Source: CAWJEL01 sp964647255 (GTDB lineage Bacteria > Chloroflexota > Anaerolineae > CG2-30-64-16). Taken from it: 8,213 nucleotides of DNA. The stretch covers positions 1 through 8,213 of the forward strand of contig CAZYGI010000120.1 in the NCBI GenBank assembly GCA_964647255.1, read 5' to 3'. A program made the position numbers and the translations under genes. The notes under the pieces were generated by a model that was not told the DNA's origin, did not search any database, and saw only the letters and a list, made by a program, of their open reading frames with translations. This document shows positions 4,994 through 8,213 of the stretch, piece by piece (positions within the stretch are counted from its first letter, which is position 1; every line of letters begins with the position of its first letter).

Positions 4994-6907
4994 ATGAGCA
5001 AGATCGTCGGCATTGACCTCGGCACTACCAACAGTGTGGTCGCCGTCATGGAAGGCGGCGAGCCGGTCGTGATCCCCAGCGCCGAGGGGTCACGGCTTTT
5101 CCCGTCGGTGGTTGCGATCAACCCGAAGAACAACGAACGCATGGTTGGGCAGGTGGCGCGGCGCCAGGCCATCACCAATCCGGATAACACCATCTACTCC
5201 GTCAAGCGTCTGATGGGCCGGCGCTTCACCGATGCTGAGGTGACGAAGGCGCGCAAGGTGCTGCCGTACAAGATCAACGAGCAGGCCAACGGTGACGTTT
5301 GGGTGGCGATGGGCGGCCGCGACTACTCCCCGCCGGAAATCTCGGCCATGATCCTGCAGAAGATGAAGGCCGATGCCGAGGCGTATCTGGGCGAGCCTGT
5401 CACCGAGGCGGTCATCACCGTGCCGGCATACTTCAACGACAGCCAACGCCAGGCAACCAAGGACGCAGGCAAGATCGCCGGCCTGGACGTCAAGCGCATC
5501 ATCAATGAGCCGACTGCTTCGGCGCTGGCTTACGGCCTGGACAAAAAGGTGGATCAGAAGATCGCCGTGTACGACCTGGGCGGCGGCACGTTCGATATCT
5601 CCATCCTGGACGTCGGCGAGGGCGTGTTCCAGGTGCTCAGCACTAACGGCGACACCTTCCTGGGCGGCGACGACTTCGACCAACGCATTATCAACTGGGT
5701 GTGCGACGAGTTCAAGCGCGAGCAAGGCATTGACCTGCGCTCCGACCGGATGGCGCTGCAACGGCTGAAGGAAGCGGCGGAGAAGGCCAAGATCGAGCTC
5801 TCCACCGTGATGCAGAGCGAGATCAACCTGCCTTTCATCACCGCGGACGCCAGCGGTCCCAAGCATCTGCAGATGACGCTGACCCGCGCCAAGCTGGAGC
5901 AGCTCACCGGCGACCTGATCGAGCGCACCATCGAGCCGTGCAAGCGCGCGCTCGAAGACGCCAAGCTCCGGCCCGCCGACATCGTTGAGGCGGTGTTGGT
6001 GGGCGGCATGACCCGCATGCCCGCGGTGCAAGAGGCTGTGCGCCGGTTCTTCGGCAAGGAGCCGCACAAGGGCGTCAACCCGGACGAGGTCGTCGCCATC
6101 GGCGCGGCGATCCAGGCCGGCGTGCTGGGCGGCCAGGTGAAGGACATCCTGCTCCTGGATGTCACGCCGCTGACGCTTTCCATCGAGACGTTGGGCGGCG
6201 TGTCCACGCCGATGATCGAGCGCAACAGCACCATCCCGACCAAGAAGTCGCAACTTTTTTCCACCGCGGCCGACATGCAGACCGAGGTCGAGGTCGTGGT
6301 GACGCAGGGCGAGCGGCCGATGGCGCGCGACAACAAGCTGCTGGGCAACTTCCGGCTCACCGGCATCCCGCCGGCCCCGCGCGGCATCCCGCAGATCGAA
6401 GTCACGTTCGACATCGACGCGGATGGCATCCTGCACGTGGGCGCCAAGGACAAGGCCACCGGCCGCGAGCAGAGCATCAAGATCACTGCATCCAGCGGCC
6501 TGGCCAAGGATCAGGTCGAGCAGATGGTGAAGGACGCCGAGCGCCACGCCGATGAAGACCGCAAGCATAAGGCCGAGATCGAGTCGCGCAACCACGCGGA
6601 TAACGCCCATTACCAGGTGCAGAAGTTCATCCAGGACAACGGCGACAAGCTGGCGGACGCGGACAAGAAGACGCTGCAGGAGAAGATGGACGCGGTCAAG
6701 AGCGCGCTGGATCGCAATGCCGACTCCGACGAGCTGGACAAGCTGGTTAACACTCTGATGGACGAATGGCAGAAGGTTGGCGCCAAGATGTACCAGCAGG
6801 CCGGCCCGCAGACCCCGCCTCCTGGCGGCAACCCATTCGGCGGCGGCCAGCCCGGCGGCAACGACGGTGGCGAGGATGTTGTGGATGGGGAGTACCGCAA
6901 AGTCTAA
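4994..6907 (+). CDS. dnaK: Molecular chaperone DnaK (Hsp70)
   Basis: This is a full-length 637-residue Hsp70, which binds and releases unfolded polypeptides in an ATP-driven cycle with GrpE and a J-protein. The nucleotide-binding domain shows IDLGTTNS (7-14), K71 of YSVKRLMGR (catalytic lysine equivalent), NEPTASALAYG (171-181), DLGGGTFDIS (194-203) with T199, and VLVGGMTRMP (334-343). The interdomain linker is DILLLDVTPLTL (384-395). The beta substrate-binding domain extends to about residue 500, and the helical lid to about 600. The tail is Pro/Gly/Gln-rich and ends EDVVDGEYRKV; the usual acidic end (DVVDAE-like) is present, but the final residues are basic and hydrophobic. A strong AAAGGAG ribosome site precedes the ATG. 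It is the last gene of the operon: a terminator follows 37 bp after the stop, and no dnaJ is seen. Confidence 0.98.
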   Translation: MSKIVGIDLGTTNSVVAVMEGGEPVVIPSAEGSRLFPSVVAINPKNNERMVGQVARRQAITNPDNTIYSVKRLMGRRFTDAEVTKARKVLPYKINEQANGDVWVAMGGRDYSPPEISAMILQKMKADAEAYLGEPVTEAVITVPAYFNDSQRQATKDAGKIAGLDVKRIINEPTASALAYGLDKKVDQKIAVYDLGGGTFDISILDVGEGVFQVLSTNGDTFLGGDDFDQRIINWVCDEFKREQGIDLRSDRMALQRLKEAAEKAKIELSTVMQSEINLPFITADASGPKHLQMTLTRAKLEQLTGDLIERTIEPCKRALEDAKLRPADIVEAVLVGGMTRMPAVQEAVRRFFGKEPHKGVNPDEVVAIGAAIQAGVLGGQVKDILLLDVTPLTLSIETLGGVSTPMIERNSTIPTKKSQLFSTAADMQTEVEVVVTQGERPMARDNKLLGNFRLTGIPPAPRGIPQIEVTFDIDADGILHVGAKDKATGREQSIKITASSGLAKDQVEQMVKDAERHADEDRKHKAEIESRNHADNAHYQVQKFIQDNGDKLADADKKTLQEKMDAVKSALDRNADSDELDKLVNTLMDEWQKVGAKMYQQAGPQTPPPGGNPFGGGQPGGNDGGEDVVDGEYRKV

Positions 6908-6942
6908 CGCGGTGACGGCGTGAACCGGTGACGAGGTGACAA
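6905..6942 (+). repeat. Degenerate 8-bp tandem array after dnaK
   Basis: Octamers in one register: GGTGACGG (6911-6918), then CGTGAACC, then GGTGACGA (6927-6934) and a final GGTGACAA. A weaker partial unit overlaps the dnaK stop. The CGTGAACC unit differs from TGTGAACG in the hrcA-grpE array only at its two ends, so both arrays may belong to one family. The array runs directly into the terminator stem. Confidence 0.6.
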
Positions 6943-6944
6943 GG

Positions 6945-7000
6945 CGCCGGCGCAGATCAGGGACCTGAGCGAGTCCTGATTTGCGCCGGCGTATTTTTTA
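6945..7000 (+). terminator. Rho-independent terminator of the hrcA-grpE-dnaK operon
   Basis: The left arm 6945-6964 and right arm 6973-6991 form a long GC-rich stem: ten perfect pairs at the base (CGCCGGCGCA with TGCGCCGGCG), one G-U pair, six pairs, a single G bulge, then two pairs. The loop is 8 bases. The stem is followed at once by TATTTTTT (6992-6999). Confidence 0.95.
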
Positions 7001-7018
7001 GTGGTAGAACGAAGAGTG

Positions 7019-7187
7019 GAGCATCTTGAGCGGAGCCGGGTCCTTCAACTGCGCTGCGCTCCGCTCAGCTCCCGGCGTAGTCGAAGGATGCTCAGCGATC
7101 TTGACCCAAGGCCGCCTGCCTTCGGCCGCCCTCAGAGCAGGCCCTTCAACTCCACTCCGTCAACATTGCTTCGTTCCGCTCAGGATG
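7019..7187. repeat. Cluster of dispersed intergenic repeat fragments with inverted repeats
   Basis: TGAGCGGAGC (7027-7036) pairs perfectly with GCTCCGCTCA (7058-7067), and GAGCATC (7019-7025) with GATGCTC (7087-7093). Two related stretches share a CCTTCAACT start and a YTCCGCTCAG end: 7041-7068 and 7142-7187. A third, inverted relative reads GAGCATCCTTCGACTAC on the minus strand (7077-7093). GGCCG/CGGCC (7110-7114, 7123-7127) makes a further small hairpin. This composite of related fragments is typical of intergenic repeat families in large environmental genomes. No open frame here looks like a gene. Confidence 0.6.
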
Positions 7188-7252
7188 CCCGGATGCCAAT
7201 CCCAGCTTGAATCAGCACGAACGAAGATACCATACCCGGATCTTTGTTTGGC

Positions 7253-7345
7253 TCCAATGCCTTTCAAATAAGACTGAAGTAGAGCCTTCAGGCGGTCTCC
7301 CACCGGCTAAAGCCTCGATTCCAATGCACTATTTGAAAGGTATTG
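7253..7345. repeat. 91-bp inverted-repeat unit with REP-like inner hairpins (possible MITE or IS200-type relic)
   Basis: CAATGCCTTTCAAATA (7255-7270) and TATTTGAAAGGTATTG (7330-7345) are inverted repeats matching at 15 of 16 positions; the odd pair is G-U in RNA. The 59-bp centre holds CTGAAG/CTTCAG (7274-7279, 7286-7291), CGGT/ACCG (7293-7296, 7302-7305) and GGC-TAAA-GCC (7305-7314). An 8-bp direct repeat TCCAATGC occurs at 7253-7260 and 7320-7327. The inner hairpins resemble REP or IS200/IS605-end palindromes. No transposase is present, and the mobile origin is inferred. Confidence 0.5.
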
Positions 7346-7387
7346 CGTTTAGTCTTGCTCTTGCCGTCGTTTCAGAAAGCGAGTCCG

Positions 7388-8041
7388 TTAATTGCTGATA
7401 GCCAAGTCGATCAAAACCTGTGAACCCCCAAGCAATGTGAGCGACGTAGCTTCAGCCGTGAGTTGTTTTGCATCCGCCGCGACTTCATAGATCACGGTGC
7501 ACAGGGTTGATATATTTGGATTCAACTCTTTGAGGATACACTGTTCCTTATCTGGAATGAACAGCAGAGCCTCGTTATAGTCGCTGAATTTGCGCTTCTG
7601 GTTATCTACCAGCTTGGGCGCTTCGAAGTAGACCTTGTCCGTACCGAGGTTCTCAATCTGATAGGATACTCTGACGAATGTGCCGGAGGTCGTTTTATCA
7701 GTAACGAACTGATTGTCGCTCTTGAGCGTTTGACCGAGAACAGAAGCAGCGGTTACTTTCCACTTGATCTTGCCAACGGTAACGTCAGTGCCGACGACGG
7801 GAATGGGTGTCGGTGATGGCTGGGGTCGCGGGGTGTTTGTTGGCTTGGCGGTCTGCGCGGTCGATGGTGTGACGGCCTTTTCACTGGCCGGCTGTTCTTG
7901 TTGCGTCGCCTGTCCTTGCGATGTGGATGGAGTGTTCGCAGTATCGGAGGTCTTTTTGCCGCCGCCAAGTAGTGCTCCAATAACAGCCACGACAAGACAA
8001 GCCAACAAGGCGAATCCGATCCATTTGATTAGTCGTTTCAC
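7388..8041 (-). CDS. Membrane-anchored DUF4352-like protein
   Basis: A 217-residue envelope protein of unknown function. Residues 4-26 are hydrophobic after a basic start (MKRLIKWIGFALLAC onward), followed by GGGKK. This is an N-terminal membrane anchor; LLAC (12-15) is a poor lipobox, and hydrophobicity continues past the Cys, so a plain transmembrane anchor is more likely. Residues 31-82 are a Thr/Ser/Gln/Pro linker (TPRPQPSPTPIP). From about 84 to the end is a beta-rich domain with the DUF4352-type core GTFVRVSYQIENLGTDKVYF (120-139); C168 and C181 could pair. The start is GTG at 8041-8039, because GGGGGAG (8046-8052) lies 4 nt upstream. The longer frame would begin with a TTG inside the -10 box and cannot be translated from the predicted transcript. 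Composition is more AT-rich than the genes to its left, which may hint at separate acquisition. DUF4352 assignment is by pattern only. Confidence 0.85.
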   Translation of the reverse strand: MKRLIKWIGFALLACLVVAVIGALLGGGKKTSDTANTPSTSQGQATQQEQPASEKAVTPSTAQTAKPTNTPRPQPSPTPIPVVGTDVTVGKIKWKVTAASVLGQTLKSDNQFVTDKTTSGTFVRVSYQIENLGTDKVYFEAPKLVDNQKRKFSDYNEALLFIPDKEQCILKELNPNISTLCTVIYEVAADAKQLTAEATSLTLLGGSQVLIDLAISN

Positions 8042-8045
8042 TGTT

Positions 8046-8052
8046 CTCCCCC
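8046..8052 (-). promoter_or_regulatory. Strong ribosome binding site that fixes the GTG start of the DUF4352-like gene
   Basis: GGGGGAG on the minus strand, 4 nt before GTG (8041-8039). No comparable site precedes any upstream in-frame start. Confidence 0.8.
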
Positions 8053-8124
8053 TTGATATATAGTAAAAGATTAGGGACTTGGCAATCCATGCGAATTCGG
8101 AAGTTCGATTGTTTGCCGGAGGCA

Positions 8125-8154
8125 ATTATATGCGCCGCGCATATGATTTGTCAA
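8125..8154 (-). promoter_or_regulatory. Consensus promoter of the DUF4352-like gene, with palindromic spacer
   Basis: On the minus strand a perfect TTGACA (8149-8154) and a perfect TATAAT (8125-8130) are separated by 18 bp. The predicted start point is near 8118, giving a leader of about 75 nt. The spacer is largely filled by a perfect palindrome (8128-8144). Confidence 0.85.
8128..8144. promoter_or_regulatory. Perfect 17-bp palindrome, candidate operator
   Basis: ATATGCGC-C-GCGCATAT: two exact 8-bp half-sites around one central base, lying between the -35 and -10 boxes and covering half of the -10. A dimeric regulator bound here would sit where RNA polymerase contacts the promoter. The regulator is not known, and none is encoded in the window. 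Confidence 0.6.
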
Positions 8155-8213
8155 ACCAACTTAGAACCTATCCGAAAACTGTCATGTCGCACAGGATGCT
8201 GGCACAAGCGAAC

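Larger units (their letters stand above)
7001..7387. other. 387-bp non-coding stretch between dnaK and the DUF4352-like gene
   Basis: This convergent intergenic region holds the repeat cluster at 7019-7187 and the inverted-repeat unit at 7253-7345. The only open frames are short, overlapping and repeat-derived, without credible ribosome sites or recognisable domains. The base composition becomes visibly more AT-rich after about 7200. I see no tRNA, no promoter and no further terminator with a T-run. Confidence 0.6.

Noticed and set aside
5090..6610. Long open frame on the minus strand opposite dnaK
   Set aside because: It is an antisense shadow of a fully conserved dnaK, with His/Arg/Leu-rich low-information translation.
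7207..7398. 63-codon plus-strand frame after dnaK
   Set aside because: It lies within repeats, has no ribosome site or domain, and overlaps the end of the minus-strand gene.
8042..8125. N-terminal extension of the DUF4352-like protein from a TTG at 8125
   Set aside because: The start codon would lie within the -10 box, upstream of the predicted transcription start, and the GTG at 8041 has a strong ribosome site.
1..8213. A new multi-gene defence, mobile or biosynthetic system
   Set aside because: All complete genes except the DUF4352-like one belong to well-known families in ordinary arrangements, with no nuclease, toxin, integrase, reverse transcriptase or biosynthetic cluster signature in view.

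Overview
The window looks like a chromosomal segment of a GC-rich bacterium. A Chloroflexota (Anaerolineae-like) origin is my best guess. It rests on HrcA/CIRCE control of grpE-dnaK, secreted jellyroll proteins with Pro/Thr linkers, a DUF4352-type anchored protein, and short degenerate 7- and 8-bp tandem repeats plus dispersed palindromes between genes. This is inference from gene content and style, since no rRNA or other phylogenetic marker is present.

Layout. (1) Positions 1-595, minus strand: the N-terminal part of a secreted protein with a signal peptide, a galactose-binding-like jellyroll and the start of a Pro/Thr linker. It runs off the left edge. (2) A 133-bp divergent intergenic region has two promoters whose -35 boxes abut back to back. 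(3) 729-3115, plus strand: a two-gene envelope-polysaccharide operon. It encodes a GT2 glycosyltransferase and a WcaJ-type polyprenyl-phosphate sugar-1-phosphate transferase, joined by an ATGA overlap. (4) 3116-3294: an inverted repeat, a 7x7-bp tandem array, a consensus sigma-70-type promoter and a perfect CIRCE operator. (5) 3295-6907, plus strand: the heat-shock operon hrcA-grpE-dnaK, closed by a strong intrinsic terminator at 6945-7000. No dnaJ follows within the window. (6) 7001-7387: a non-coding stretch rich in dispersed and inverted repeats. (7) 7388-8041, minus strand: a visibly more AT-rich gene for a membrane-anchored DUF4352-like protein. It has its own consensus promoter, with a perfect palindrome between the -35 and -10 boxes.

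How the parts work together. The two envelope genes would cooperate on a surface glycan: the sugar-1-phosphate transferase loads the first sugar onto the lipid carrier and the GT2 enzyme adds a later sugar. In the heat-shock operon, HrcA represses its own transcript through CIRCE, while GrpE acts as nucleotide-exchange factor for DnaK. The two flanking minus-strand genes encode exported or anchored surface proteins with no visible functional link to the others.

I found no convincing new multi-gene system. The more unusual signals are non-coding: the short tandem arrays at the junctions of the chaperone operon, the palindromic insert inside the glycosyltransferase, the abutting divergent promoters with a near-leaderless start, and the palindromic operator candidate of the DUF4352 gene.
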